A stretch of DNA of 64,000 bases from Martinezella lusitana (GCF_014207095.1 NZ_JACHBG010000012.1:1-64000); one strand, 5' to 3'. Counted from the first letter of the stretch, positions 42,940-52,170 are shown. Notes: generated from the sequence alone by a model not told the origin. Made by a program: numbers and translations.

Positions 42940-43188
42940 ATGATCAAACTGCTCGGACTTGCGATTTTTTCTACTTGCCTTGCCACTGGAGCAATGGCCG
43001 CTGATGCTACCTGCAAGGCTCAGGCTGCCGATAAAAAGCTGGCGGGGGCAGCCTTGACCAGCTTCAGCAACAAATGCGCGAAGGATGCGGCGACCTCTTG
43101 CGACGCCCAGGCGGCAGCAAAGAAGCTTGCCGGCGCCGCCAAGACGAGCTTCGTCAAGAAGTGCACGTCTGACGCCGTTGGCGGCTGA
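42940..43188 (+). CDS. PsiF repeat protein
   Basis: This 82-residue periplasmic protein has a signal peptide ending near residue 21 (GAMAAD) and two PsiF repeats, CKAQAADKKLAGAALTSFSNKC and CDAQAAAKKLAGAAKTSFVKKC, each with two cysteines that could pair. PsiF is phosphate-starvation-inducible in E. coli, but its function is unknown. The ATG follows CCGGAGG. It lies between the ROK gene and the LprI-like gene as a single-gene unit. Confidence 0.85.
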   Translation: MIKLLGLAIFSTCLATGAMAADATCKAQAADKKLAGAALTSFSNKCAKDAATSCDAQAAAKKLAGAAKTSFVKKCTSDAVGG

Positions 43189-43265
43189 TTGCCGACGCGA
43201 CTGTTGAGTGGAGCTCCCCGGCTTCTCTGGTCGCCTGGGATCTGATGAACCATTGCTGTTAGAGC

Positions 43266-43293
43266 GCTGTGATGTGCATTGTCGCGTCACAGC
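43266..43293 (+). terminator. Terminator after the PsiF gene
   Basis: A perfect 7-bp inverted repeat, GCTGTGA and TCACAGC, has a 14-base loop and is followed by ATTTTCGTTT. It lies 77 bases after the PsiF stop codon; nothing else lies between. Confidence 0.5.
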
Positions 43294-43398
43294 ATTTTCG
43301 TTTCCGCAGGGTGGTATCTCCCGGCCTTTCAAAGCGCCGTTGCGCTCCGCGCGATGGCTAATTTGATCGTGTGCCGGGTTGCTGCCTGCGATCTCGCG

Positions 43399-44031
43399 TC
43401 ACTGCCGGCGATAGATGCCTTGCATGGTAACGCCGTTGGCAAACTGGCATGCTCCCGACTGTGAGACGCGCCAGGTCTGGGCGTTCAGGCGATCAAAGCC
43501 GATGGAGCAATTGTCTGCGGAGAGCTTACCATGCCCGTCCTTCAAGGGAATAACGCCGCTGACATTGTCCGCATTGACGTCGCCCGCATCGGCCCCGCCC
43601 GGCCCGACAAAAGTCGAAGCGACGGAGACTGCCGCGAGGCCATCGATCGGACCGAATATGGAAAGATCGCCTTCATTGCCGTCAGTATTTTCGGTGGTGA
43701 GGTTGGTGGAAACGCGGCGCCCGCCCTTGGTGGTCATAAGGAAGCCGATCTGATCGTCATATGCCTGCCGGACACAGGCGGCATCCGTGCATGATTGCAG
43801 TGATTTCAACCAGCGTTGTTGCTGTTGCTTGATCTTGCCTGCATCCACTTCCTTCACTGCGGCGGCATAGAGACTGCTCATCATCGCGTCTCGTGTCCGA
43901 AGGGTCTGATCTGCGCAAATCATATGGTCGCTTGTCGAGGCGGCTTTCGCACAGTCAATACCGGCCGCCATCGCCGGCAACGCGAACAAACTGCTGATGA
44001 GTGTTGCCAGGGCGAGTTTTGGGATCATCAT
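43399..44031 (-). CDS. Exported protein with LprI-like (DUF1311) domain
   Basis: This 210-residue protein has a signal peptide cleaved near residue 22 (PAMAAG). The N-terminal domain (about 24-95) is cysteine-containing and LprI/DUF1311-like: DCAKAASTSDHMICADQTLRTRDAMM and QQQQRWLKSLQSCTDAACVRQAYDDQIGFL. Mycobacterial LprI inhibits lysozyme; most homologues are uncharacterised. The second half (about 105-210) is a separate domain with two cysteines (DNCSIGF and SGACQF). The ATG at 44031 follows GGAGG; another ATG is the next codon. Confidence 0.78.
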   Translation of the reverse strand: MMIPKLALATLISSLFALPAMAAGIDCAKAASTSDHMICADQTLRTRDAMMSSLYAAAVKEVDAGKIKQQQQRWLKSLQSCTDAACVRQAYDDQIGFLMTTKGGRRVSTNLTTENTDGNEGDLSIFGPIDGLAAVSVASTFVGPGGADAGDVNADNVSGVIPLKDGHGKLSADNCSIGFDRLNAQTWRVSQSGACQFANGVTMQGIYRRQ

Positions 44032-44349
44032 TGGGGCCTCCGTTTCCAATCATCCCAGCTAACTATATCTGAAGTTGCCATCGTAAAGGGCGAGCGCAGC
44101 TGCCACTTGGAATCATGCTCCTGATTGTCGGGCGACGTTCCCGAATAGAGGGCCGCAGACTGTCAGCGTCTTGGCCGGCGAAGAGGTCTGTTGTAGGTCA
44201 CCGGGCAGGGCGAACATAGGGCTCTTGAACTTGCGCCGGCGGCTTCTCATTTGAATATCAATTGTACCAACCTGTCGAACTGACAGCCTCCTGCCTTTTA
44301 CAGCTGCTGCCGGTCCTCGTGGAGACGCATCCGCGTCCTAGGAGTTTTC
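44032..44349. other. Divergent promoter region, LprI-like and HtrA-like genes
   Basis: No gene is supported. The stretch holds the promoters of the two flanking divergent genes. A weak GACGC/GCGTC stem lies just before the HtrA-like start; otherwise I see nothing notable. Confidence 0.45.
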
Positions 44350-45312
44350 ATGGGCTTCCTTGATCGTGACATCCAGCCGTCATCCGATGCCGGACTGCTG
44401 GATGCCTATTCGCAATCGGTATCGAGTGCCGTCGACGTCGTCGGACCTGCCGTCAGCCGGATCGAGCGCCTCGGTGGTCGTGCCGGGCATGGTTCCGGCT
44501 TTGCCATCTCTCCCGACGGTCTTGTCGTCACCAACAATCACGTCGTCGACGACGCCAAAGCGGTCCGCATCAAGACGCCGGAAGGGGCAACCGTCGAAGG
44601 CAGGGTGCTGGGTCGCGATCCCGACACCGACCTTGCGCTCATCCGCGCCAACGACTGGCCTGGCGCCTGGGCGCGACTTGGCGATTCCAAGACGTTGAAA
44701 CGCGGCCATATCGCAATCGCGATCGGCAATCCGCTGGGCTTTGAATGGACCGTCACGGCTGGGATCGTGTCGGCGCTCGGTCGGTCGATGCGTGCAGCCA
44801 ACGGACGGTTGATGGACGATATCATCCAGACGGATGCTGCGCTCAACCCGGGTAATTCCGGTGGGCCTCTGGTATCGTCCGCGGGCGAGGTGATCGGCGT
44901 CAATACGGCGGTGATCCAAGGGGCTCAGAGCATCGCCTTCGCTGTTGCCTCGAACACGGCAAAGCATGTCGTTTCTGAAATCCTGCGTTTCGGCCACGTC
45001 AGACGCGCCTATATCGGCATTGCAGCAGACACCGTTGAACTGCATCGACGTATTGCATTGGAGGCGGGCGTCACGCATTCCACCGCGGTGCGGCTGCGCC
45101 GTGTCGAGAAGGATAGTCCCGCGGAACGAGGCGGCTTGCAGGAGGGCGATTATCTGCTGGCAATCGATGGCCACGCCGTGTCAGGAATAGACGATGTGGT
45201 CAGGCTTTTGGACGGCGACAAGATCGACACCGAGATCGAAATTCTGATCTTCAGTGTCGGCGGCTTGATCGAGCGGCGGCGGGTCAAGCCCTCCGCACGC
45301 CCGGCGATCTAA
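44350..45312 (+). CDS. HtrA/DegP-like trypsin-fold protease without signal peptide
   Basis: This 320-residue S1C-type serine protease has the catalytic triad His64 (TNNHVV), Asp94 (DTDLALI) and Ser170 (NPGNSGGPL), followed by one C-terminal PDZ domain (about 225-310; VEKDSPAERGGLQEGDYLLAIDG). DegP proteins normally carry a signal peptide; here the N-terminus MGFLDRDIQPSSDAGLLDAY has none, so the protein is probably cytoplasmic or exported by another path. The ATG follows TAGGAG. It stands alone. Confidence 0.88.
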   Translation: MGFLDRDIQPSSDAGLLDAYSQSVSSAVDVVGPAVSRIERLGGRAGHGSGFAISPDGLVVTNNHVVDDAKAVRIKTPEGATVEGRVLGRDPDTDLALIRANDWPGAWARLGDSKTLKRGHIAIAIGNPLGFEWTVTAGIVSALGRSMRAANGRLMDDIIQTDAALNPGNSGGPLVSSAGEVIGVNTAVIQGAQSIAFAVASNTAKHVVSEILRFGHVRRAYIGIAADTVELHRRIALEAGVTHSTAVRLRRVEKDSPAERGGLQEGDYLLAIDGHAVSGIDDVVRLLDGDKIDTEIEILIFSVGGLIERRRVKPSARPAI

Positions 45313-45324
45313 CCCCGGCGGTTG

Positions 45325-46101
45325 TCAGCCTCTGCCGACCAGCGGCATTTGCGTGGCCATGACCGTCATTGACAGGACGTTGGCTTCAAGCGGTAGGCTT
45401 GCCATGTAAACCACGGCCCGGGCGACATGTTCGGCGGAGATGGTGGGCTCGGCGGCGATCTCTCCGTTTGCCTGCAGTACTCCGGCGCTCATGCGCGCGG
45501 TCATGTCGGTGGCGGCATTGCCGATGTCGATCTGGCCGCAGGCTATGTCAAAGGGACGGCCATCGAGCGCTGTCGATTTCGTCAAGCCGGTGATCGCATG
45601 TTTTGTCGCCGTATAGGGTGCTGAATGCGGCCGCGGCGTCGTCGCTGAAATTGAGCCATTGTTGATGATGCGACCGCCATGCGGAATCTGGCTCTTCATC
45701 AATCGGAAGGCCTGTTGCGTGCAGAGGAAGGTACCGGTCAGATTGGCTGCGACGATGGCGTTCCATTGCTCGAAGCTCAATTCCTCCATCGGCACGGCAG
45801 GCAGGCCTATGCCTGCATTGTTGACCAGCAGGTCGAGGCGACCGCAGCGGCTCACAATTGCGTCGAAGAGGGCCCGAACCGAGACCGGATCGCTGACATC
45901 GGCGGCAACGGCGAGAAATTCGGCGCCGGTCTCTTCCGCCAACTCCCTGGCGGCTGTCTCGAGAAGATCGACGCGTCGTCCCGAGATCACGACCTTGTAA
46001 CCGGCGGCGCCGAGCGCTTTCGCTATCGCGCGCCCAAGGCCGGTGCCACCACCCGTCACCAGCGCTACACCGCCTTGTTTCGTGGGTGAAGTCTCGCTCA
46101 T
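45325..46101 (-). CDS. Short-chain dehydrogenase/reductase
   Basis: This 258-residue classical SDR has TGGGTGLGRAIA, NNAGIG, NGSISA as the serine region, YTATKHA as the Tyr/Lys site, and arginines in SGRRVDLL that suggest NADP(H). The C-terminal stretch MASLPLEANVLSMTVMATQMP is typical of a benzil-reductase-like or general SDR subgroup in rhizobia. The ATG follows CGGGAGA. It converges on the HtrA-like gene 12 bp away. The substrate is not inferable. Confidence 0.87.
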   Translation of the reverse strand: MSETSPTKQGGVALVTGGGTGLGRAIAKALGAAGYKVVISGRRVDLLETAARELAEETGAEFLAVAADVSDPVSVRALFDAIVSRCGRLDLLVNNAGIGLPAVPMEELSFEQWNAIVAANLTGTFLCTQQAFRLMKSQIPHGGRIINNGSISATTPRPHSAPYTATKHAITGLTKSTALDGRPFDIACGQIDIGNAATDMTARMSAGVLQANGEIAAEPTISAEHVARAVVYMASLPLEANVLSMTVMATQMPLVGRG

Positions 46102-46275
46102 TTAAGTCTCCCGTCGAGTTCGCTTCTTTAGTTTGTCGTCGTGGCGGCCAGCGCACTGGCTGTTGGTGCATTGCATGCTATTACTACGATCGGGTGTGAG
46201 TATCGAGCGAGTCTTTGCTGCCCTAAAAGCGATACTGGCACTATGTCATTTTCTCAATCGGAGGAATAATTGAGA

Positions 46276-46689
46276 ATGTTTCGCCCCCAGAAACTGCTTT
46301 TTGCTCTCGCTGTGACGGCTTTGACGACCATCTCGTCGAATCTTTGGGCTGCCGGCTTTGAGAATATCATCGTTTCGACGGACAAGGATGCCGAGACGAC
46401 CCAGAACAGCTTTGCTGCGGACACGCCGAAAATCTTCGTTTCGGCCGATCTTACCGAAGATGTGGCATCGGGAAGCAAGGTGAACATTGCGTGGATTGCC
46501 GTCGACACCGGCGGGGTTGCTCCGGCCAACTACAAGATCGATGAGGTCAATCTGGACATCACCTCCATGATCAATCAGGTGAACTCGGATATAACCAAGC
46601 CGAATAATGGCTGGCCGGTTGGGACCTACAAGATCGAATTTTCGGTAAACGGCAAGGCGATGGAATCGGTCGGCTTTACGATCAAGTAA
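46276..46689 (+). CDS. Exported hypothetical protein, 137 aa
   Basis: I do not recognise the family. A signal peptide (about 1-25, ending NLWAAG) precedes a beta-rich domain with alternating hydrophobic residues (TPKIFVSADLTED, KVNIAWIAVDTGG, GTYKIEFSVNGKAM and a final VGFTIK), suggesting an immunoglobulin-like sandwich. A GGAGG lies 11 bases before the ATG; a TTG two codons earlier has better spacing. It is a single gene of the periplasm or cell surface. Confidence 0.7.
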   Translation: MFRPQKLLFALAVTALTTISSNLWAAGFENIIVSTDKDAETTQNSFAADTPKIFVSADLTEDVASGSKVNIAWIAVDTGGVAPANYKIDEVNLDITSMINQVNSDITKPNNGWPVGTYKIEFSVNGKAMESVGFTIK

Positions 46690-46804
46690 AGCTGGGGATT
46701 ATCGAGCATTTCCAGCGCGCATCGACCGCTGTTGAGCGGCGTTGAGGGAGGTTGTCATTCCTTTATCCCGGTACTAACCTGGGTCGAAAAGAGATTGGGA
46801 ATCC

Positions 46805-47161
46805 ATGCTTGACGATTCGATCTTGCCGGTGGCCCTTGCCGCGATATTGGGCGTGATATGTAATATAGCTGCGCCACTCGCCGCCTTTTGGGGCGCGGGA
46901 AAGCTACCCCGATGGCAGCTGTGGTTTCATTCGGTCGCCTTCTTGGTGGTGCTGTTGTCGCCCTTGATTGCGATGGTCCTGAGCTTGCCTGACTTGTTCC
47001 CTGACGAAGAGGAACCGGTAGGGACGCGTTTTGCGTTTTTGCCGCTCATTGTCGAGGCGGCCATCATCCTGTTGCTCTATTGTCTGGCTGGAGGCATGTT
47101 TCTGTCGAAATCAGCCCATTCGAGCATTGCGGCCTGGCATCGCGGAGACCGCTATCTCTGA
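46805..47161 (+). CDS. Hypothetical three-span membrane protein, 118 aa
   Basis: The protein is unrecognised. It has three hydrophobic segments: about residues 7-30 (LPVALAAILGVICNIAAPLAAFW), 42-60 (SVAFLVVLLSPLIAMVLSL) and 80-98 (LIVEAAIILLLYCLAGGMF), separated by a short acidic loop FPDEEEPVG. A C-terminal polar tail ends HRGDRYL. The composition is clearly protein-like and a GGGA site precedes the ATG. It lies 115 bp after the exported protein gene and may share its transcript. Confidence 0.65.
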   Translation: MLDDSILPVALAAILGVICNIAAPLAAFWGAGKLPRWQLWFHSVAFLVVLLSPLIAMVLSLPDLFPDEEEPVGTRFAFLPLIVEAAIILLLYCLAGGMFLSKSAHSSIAAWHRGDRYL

Positions 47162-47329
47162 GGTAGTTCTAGCAAAGCCATGTCGGTTTTGCGGCTGAAG
47201 TTGCGTGAAAACAAACGCATAGCGCGTCTTCGCACTTTGACGAAAGCCGGGAATGGTTCTTTTGGTCAAGCTCTAAGGCATTTGAGCCTTCAGGCGCATG
47301 GGCCTTTCGCGTGACGGAGCGATCGCCTT

Positions 47330-47743
47330 TTATCGGGTCGCACCGACAGCGTCGGCTTGTGCTGGCGCACTGGTATTGCCGGTCTTTTGCCTGACCAAGA
47401 ACTGCCAGGAAACGCCCCAGGCGTCGCGTATCAGGTTGCAAGATGTCGAGGCACCGTGCTTGATGATCTCGCGGCGCAGACGATCTGCTTCGGCCTGCGT
47501 TTCGCATTCGATCATGATCTGGGAGTTGTGATCGAAGCGGTCGAGTGGACCGGCCTCGAAGCCCATGTAGGGGCGGCTTGCGAGGGTGAAGCCAGCGAAC
47601 TTGACGCTGCCGGCCGGGCCGTTCGGATTGCTGGTCAGGATGTTCGAAACCCAACCGATCGACGAACCGGGGATCAGTGAGGTGTAAAGTTCAAGCGCTG
47701 CTTCCATATCCTGACGGAACCAAAGATGCTGTCTGAGTTTCAT
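47330..47743 (-). CDS. VOC/PhnB-like protein
   Basis: This 137-residue protein resembles PhnB/YdcL-type members of the vicinal-oxygen-chelate fold (often annotated 3-demethylubiquinone methyltransferase-like): LRQHLWFRQDMEAALELYTSLIPGSSI, FTLASRPYMGFEAGP, HNSQIMIECETQAEADRLRREI and DAWGVSWQFL. Such proteins bind a metal in paired beta-alpha-beta modules. The function is unknown. The start at MKLRQHLW fits the family; an upstream in-frame ATG would add 25 residues without homology. No ribosome site is strong. Confidence 0.75.
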   Translation of the reverse strand: MKLRQHLWFRQDMEAALELYTSLIPGSSIGWVSNILTSNPNGPAGSVKFAGFTLASRPYMGFEAGPLDRFDHNSQIMIECETQAEADRLRREIIKHGASTSCNLIRDAWGVSWQFLVRQKTGNTSAPAQADAVGATR

Positions 47744-47817
47744 CGTCGCGCACGTCTTTGCGGATATGTTCGGAGATGTATCGCCTGAAGCAAGCGTTCG
47801 CTTGTCCAGAAAAACCA

Positions 47818-47863
47818 ATGCCGCCGGTCAATCGCCCTTAGCGGGCGGGAGTACCGGCGGCAT
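47818..47863 (-). terminator. Intrinsic terminator, 11-bp stem with nested stem
   Basis: The arms ATGCCGCCGGT and ACCGGCGGCAT match perfectly, and inside is a second stem, CGCCC/GGGCG around a five-base loop. On the minus strand the hairpin is followed by TTGGTTTTTC, a T-run. It lies 62 bases after the stop of the 73-aa gene and ends its message. Confidence 0.75.
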
Positions 47864-47925
47864 GGTCAAGAGTTGCCGATAGCCTTACGTGCTCACCCCT
47901 GCGGAGCACCGGGGGCCATGCAACA

Positions 47926-48147
47926 CTATTTTTCTGCGACCCTGCCCGCGAGCGCCATGACGTAGTCGTCCGCAATGTCGGCCAAAGTCAGCGCGACTTC
48001 CGACTCGCTCCAGCCCGCCGCGACGACAGCCTGCACGAAATCCCGAAATGCCAGTTCCAGAATTTCCTCGCGCTCGACGGCGCGATAGGCATCGTTGGCG
48101 GAATGTTGTGGCTTGCTGATCTCTATTGTCTGGCGTGTGGATACCAT
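47926..48147 (-). CDS. Hypothetical protein, 73 aa
   Basis: This small acidic, helical cytosolic protein (starts MVSTRQTIEI, ends AGRVAEK) has a core VEREEILELAFRDFVQAVVAAGWSESEVALTLADIADDYVMALA. The pattern is strongly protein-like. The family is not one I can name. The ATG follows AGGGAG and a strong terminator follows, giving a complete single-gene unit. Confidence 0.65.
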   Translation of the reverse strand: MVSTRQTIEISKPQHSANDAYRAVEREEILELAFRDFVQAVVAAGWSESEVALTLADIADDYVMALAGRVAEK

Positions 48148-48422
48148 CGATCTGCTCCCTAAGATTTGCCTGGTGAACTCCGGGTAAACTCGCCACTCAC
48201 CAAGGCACTAATGTCGGCTCCAATATTTGTTTCATTTTTAATAAGTTACGAATTGTGTGTCGTTAGCCATGCATCCTGAAACTTGCAGCAGCGTACATTT
48301 TCACGATTGCCAAACGGGGTATCGTGTGCGTTGCAGGGCGAATAATGTCAGGAAGCGTTGTGTCGCTTGGAGAAGGAAATAGGCGAACCTTGTCTCATGA
48401 TGACGACAGGCGCCGGCATTCG

Positions 48423-49613
48423 TCAGCGATTGTGGCCGAGCATCCTCAACCAAGTATCGAAGGATTGGATCCCGTCGACCGGCATCAGCGGCTGCGGCTG
48501 TCCGGCATAATGGGTGGAGGAGAGGTTTCTTGCTTCACGAGGACTGTAGCCGAACTCCTTGCTGAACGCCCGGCTGAAATGTGCGGCCGACGAAAAGCCG
48601 ATGGTGAAGGCAATGTCGACGATCTGCTCCCGATTGGCGGGGTCGCTGAGCGCCGCATGAGCGGAGAGCAGACGCCGCCGCTGGATATAGTGATGCACGC
48701 CGCCCTCCTGTTCGAAGACCTGATAGAGCTTGGTGCGGGATATGCCGAGTTCGCGGCATATGCGGTCCACCGTCAAATCGTCCGAGGTGAGGTTGTTCTC
48801 GACGAACCGCCGTATGCGCTCCGTCAGGGTCAGTATGCTGTGTTGCTCTGTACCTGCGGATTGGGCAGCCCAGGATGAAACGCTTGCAAGGATCATCTCG
48901 CGCAACGTCTGAACGACATGCGGCAGATCTGCAGCGGCGAAGTCGAGAAGATTCCGCTCGATAATATCCAGATATTCGATCAGGAGCTTGGTGAGGGTCC
49001 CATAGAGAGCGATATTGTTCTTGATGTCGGCCGAAGCGGGAGCATCCGACAGCAAGCTGCGCGGCAGAATAAGAGATAGGGTTTTCGCTTCCGTCGAACG
49101 CCCTCGGAAAGGATGTCCCAAGGACCGCAGTTCGACCCTGCCTGGCTCGCCTTCCGAGACGAGCCCATCCACTTCGGTCCATGTCCTGCCGCTGCGCAGC
49201 ACGGAAATGTGCCAGTGATCGACAAGGTTTGCTTTCACTTTCGCCTGCGAGCGCAGATAGCTATGTGGCGGCGTGCTCTGCTGTGTGATCAGCATTCCGC
49301 CGAGGTTCCAGGCCGTATGGTCCGCGAGGAAGCCGGCTTCGGTGCCGATATTGTCCGGCAGCCTGAGGTCGATGAGGGGAGCAATATATGCCTGCCACGC
49401 TGCAAATTGCGCCCGGGGTTCGAGATCCCGCGTGGAAAACAGAAGCGGCTTCAGGGCCGGGATTTGCTGGCGTGGCTCTTCGCCGATCGTTATGGTCGAT
49501 CGCGGAAAGCGCCGGCGTTCAGCTTGCGCGGGCTTGTCGTCACCGCCTTCAATATCTTCTTTCGCTTTGGCTTCCCCGAAAGCGGATTGTTCCTCGCGTC
49601 GAAAGTCAGGCAA
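48423..49613 (-). CDS. AraC-family transcriptional regulator
   Basis: This 396-residue protein has an N-terminal sensor of the AraC-binding-2 type (about 75-240; HWHISVLRSGRTWTEVDGL and SLILPRSLL) and a C-terminal double helix-turn-helix (about 285-380; LTVDRICRELGISRTKLYQVFEQEGG and IVDIAFTIGFSSAAHFSRAFSKEFGYSPREAR). It probably starts at TTG, since GAGGAG lies just upstream and no early ATG exists. No partner gene is adjacent, so its target is unknown. It is intact. Confidence 0.88.
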   Translation of the reverse strand: MPDFRREEQSAFGEAKAKEDIEGGDDKPAQAERRRFPRSTITIGEEPRQQIPALKPLLFSTRDLEPRAQFAAWQAYIAPLIDLRLPDNIGTEAGFLADHTAWNLGGMLITQQSTPPHSYLRSQAKVKANLVDHWHISVLRSGRTWTEVDGLVSEGEPGRVELRSLGHPFRGRSTEAKTLSLILPRSLLSDAPASADIKNNIALYGTLTKLLIEYLDIIERNLLDFAAADLPHVVQTLREMILASVSSWAAQSAGTEQHSILTLTERIRRFVENNLTSDDLTVDRICRELGISRTKLYQVFEQEGGVHHYIQRRRLLSAHAALSDPANREQIVDIAFTIGFSSAAHFSRAFSKEFGYSPREARNLSSTHYAGQPQPLMPVDGIQSFDTWLRMLGHNR

Positions 49614-50060
49614 TCTGGTCTCCTCAGATACCGCCGCGTCAGAGCAAGAGCATCAGTGTTACGTATTCATCCATGATAAGGCTGAGGCTCCCCACTGCTT
49701 CAACAGAACATGGCTGCCAAACCCTTCCGAGAAGAGATGGAAGGTGGCAACATACGCTCACTCTCCATATTTACCACGCTAAGGCATTCATTTGCAGCGG
49801 TTTTTTGAAAAGGCAAGCCTTGCTGCAGGTCAATCTGTCGCTAGTGTTGCTATTGATGATGAGGAAAGGCAACAGACGAAGCTCCCTTAAAGGTTGCAGA
49901 TTGTCGTCGCGCAGACCCATCGCGGGGAGCCCTACCGGCAACCACATTGCCGCCATATACGGATGTTTGCCTCATATCGTCGGAGTCCAGAACGGCGATC
50001 CATGATTGTGATCACGACCGATAGCAGGTGTCTTTACATAGAGGCTAGGTTTTCGAATTG
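49614..50060. other. Divergent intergenic region without a gene
   Basis: This stretch lies between the minus-strand AraC gene and the plus-strand hydrolase. Short frames occur on both strands without ribosome sites. Its composition is more AT-rich than the flanks (for example near 49800-49870). I found no repeat. Confidence 0.45.
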
Positions 50061-50978
50061 ATGGCGATGGATCGGCGTTCCTTTCTGCTCGGCACTGTGT
50101 TTGCCGCAATTTCTGCGAGAGTGGCGGCATCAAATTCGATCATTCCCCTTTGGTCAGAGCCGCCTCCCGGCGGCGGCGGCCCCTCTGGCAGTCTGCAAAA
50201 GAGCGACAGGGGCGCCGTCAGCAATATCGTCGTGCCGAATGTTGAGGTCTTTATGCCCGGACAGGCAAATGGCGCGAGCGTTTTGATTGCCGCTGGCGGC
50301 GGATACAAACGCATAGAGCTGGAGCAGGAGGCCTATCCAACCGCGCGCTGGCTGACGGCGCGCGGCATTACGGCCTTCGTGCTGACCTATCGATTGCCGC
50401 GGGAAGGGTGGAGCAACGGTCCGTTCGCGCCGCTGCAGGATGCGCAACGTGCCCTGCGTATCATGCGTGCCGAAGCGTCGAACCGGCGTCTCGATCCCAC
50501 GCGCATCGGCGTTCTCGGTTTTTCCGCCGGCGGCCATCTGATGGGCCTAGCGGCAACCCGCTCTGCCTTTGCCTCGTATCAGCCAGTCGATGCGGTCGAC
50601 AGCCAATCCGCACGGCCCGATTTGGCTGCGCTGATCTATCCCGTCATCACGCTGAAACCGCCTTATGACCACACCTCCGCCCGCCGTTCGTTAGTTGGCA
50701 CGCATCCCGAGGCGCAGGCCAGCGCACAATGGTCTGTCGAAACGCAGGTTCGCTCGGGATGTCCGCCGGTTTTTCTTGTGCAAGCGGAGGACGACCCGAT
50801 CTCCGATCCGGCAAACACGCTCATCATGGCGGATGCCTGCAATAGAGCAGGCGTTCCCGCCGAGTTGCATCGGCTGCCGCGCGGCGGTCATGGTTTTGGC
50901 ATGGGGAAGCCGGCTATGCCGAGCGCCGAATGGCCTGCCTGGTGGGAGGCCTGGTTGCGCAACCATGGCTTTCTCTGA
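50061..50978 (+). CDS. Exported alpha/beta hydrolase, esterase-like
   Basis: This 305-residue protein has a twin-arginine-like N-terminus (MAMDRRSFLLGTVFAAISARVAA) and an alpha/beta hydrolase domain with nucleophile Ser in GFSAGGHLMG, likely acid in AEDDPISDP and His in GGHGFGMG. The AAGGGYKRIELEQE region supplies the oxyanion hole. Homologues are carbohydrate or acetyl esterases. It stands 145 bp before the DmpA-type peptidase gene in the same direction but need not belong to its operon. Its location is likely periplasmic. The preceding TTG is a weaker start. Confidence 0.82.
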   Translation: MAMDRRSFLLGTVFAAISARVAASNSIIPLWSEPPPGGGGPSGSLQKSDRGAVSNIVVPNVEVFMPGQANGASVLIAAGGGYKRIELEQEAYPTARWLTARGITAFVLTYRLPREGWSNGPFAPLQDAQRALRIMRAEASNRRLDPTRIGVLGFSAGGHLMGLAATRSAFASYQPVDAVDSQSARPDLAALIYPVITLKPPYDHTSARRSLVGTHPEAQASAQWSVETQVRSGCPPVFLVQAEDDPISDPANTLIMADACNRAGVPAELHRLPRGGHGFGMGKPAMPSAEWPAWWEAWLRNHGFL

Positions 50979-51123
50979 AGAGATTTGCATGGGCGCAGAT
51001 CGCTGCGCCGCGCCGGAGCGCGAAGCCCATCTTTGCAAAGCCGGTCTGAAACTATTCCGTTTTTGTTGTGCCTTCCCGCTGCGCGGCAGAGTAATGTCGT
51101 GCCATGTTTATGAGGCATGAATA

Positions 51124-52170
51124 ATGGACCAGAAGCGCCATAGAATCCGTGAGCTTGGCTTTGCACCCGGGCATTTCGAGCCCGGCCCGCTGAACGCGAT
51201 CACCGATGTCGGCGGCGTGCGCGTCGGCCATGTCACCTGCCGTGAAGGCGAGCGCACCCGCACGGGCGCAACGGCGATCCTGCCGCATGGCGGCAATCTG
51301 TTTCAGGACAAGGTGCCTGCCGGATTTGCCGTTCTCAATGGTTTTGGAAAGTTTGCCGGCTCCACGCAGATCGTCGAGCTTGGCGAGATCGAAACGCCGA
51401 TCATCCTTACAAACACGCTGGCCGTCGGGCGAGGCATCGATGCCATCATCCGCCATACGCTCATGCAGCCCGGCAATGAACTGATAGTGTCGATCAACGC
51501 CGTGGTCGGCGAAACCAACGATTCCCGTCTCAACGATATTCGTGCCGCGCGTCCGCGCGTCGATGAAATCTCGCTGGCGATCGATGGTGCCGTATCGGGG
51601 GCGGTCGAGGAAGGCGCAGTCGGCGCTGGGACCGGAACGGTCGCGTTTGGCCTGAAAGGCGGCATCGGCACAAGCTCGCGCCTGGTGCCTGTCCGCGGAG
51701 AAACCTATCGGCTCGGCGTGCTTGTCCAGTCCAATTACGGCGGTCACCTCATCGTTGCCGGCCACGACTATGCAACGCTTGCGGAGCACGACAAGGATGG
51801 CTCTATCGTCATCGTGCTCGCGACCGATGCTCCGCTTTGCTCGCGCAACCTCGAGAGGCTCGCACAACGCTGCTTCGGTGGCCTTGCGCGCACCGGTGCG
51901 GCGCTGAGCAACGGTTCGGGCGATTATGCGCTGGCCTTTTCGACGGCCGAGACCGTGCGTCGTACCCCTGAGCGCCGAAAGGGGGCGAGTACGGTTCCAT
52001 CCTTGAGCAATGACGTCGTGTCGCCACTCTTTGAAGCCGCCATCGAAGCGACCGAGGAGGCCATCCTCAATTCGCTTGCCATGGCGGTCGAAACCAAGGG
52101 TTTCAATGCCGCGACCGGCAAGAGCTCGACAGTCGATGCCATCAGCCTTCGCGTCTTGGCTCATATCTGA
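51124..52170 (+). CDS. P1-family (DmpA-type) peptidase
   Basis: DmpA-family enzymes are L-aminopeptidase D-amidase/esterases or beta-aminopeptidases that self-cleave before a serine nucleophile. This 348-residue protein shows AITDVGGVRVGHVT, ETNDSRLNDIR, GAVGAGTGTVAFGLKGGIGTSSR and the likely cleavage site Gly226-Ser227 in HDKDGSIVIVLATDAPL. No signal peptide is present, so it acts in the cytoplasm. It is followed 35 bp later by a D-amino-acid transaminase gene, consistent with peptides containing D-residues as substrates. The exact specificity (D, L or beta) cannot be read from sequence. Confidence 0.88.
   Translation: MDQKRHRIRELGFAPGHFEPGPLNAITDVGGVRVGHVTCREGERTRTGATAILPHGGNLFQDKVPAGFAVLNGFGKFAGSTQIVELGEIETPIILTNTLAVGRGIDAIIRHTLMQPGNELIVSINAVVGETNDSRLNDIRAARPRVDEISLAIDGAVSGAVEEGAVGAGTGTVAFGLKGGIGTSSRLVPVRGETYRLGVLVQSNYGGHLIVAGHDYATLAEHDKDGSIVIVLATDAPLCSRNLERLAQRCFGGLARTGAALSNGSGDYALAFSTAETVRRTPERRKGASTVPSLSNDVVSPLFEAAIEATEEAILNSLAMAVETKGFNAATGKSSTVDAISLRVLAHI

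Noticed and set aside
43261..43300. A possible Rhizobium-specific intergenic repeat near the PsiF terminator
   Set aside because: The TTAGAGCGCTGTGA edge recalls mosaic repeats in rhizobia, but only one copy was seen and I cannot confirm a family without a search. It is listed only as a terminator.
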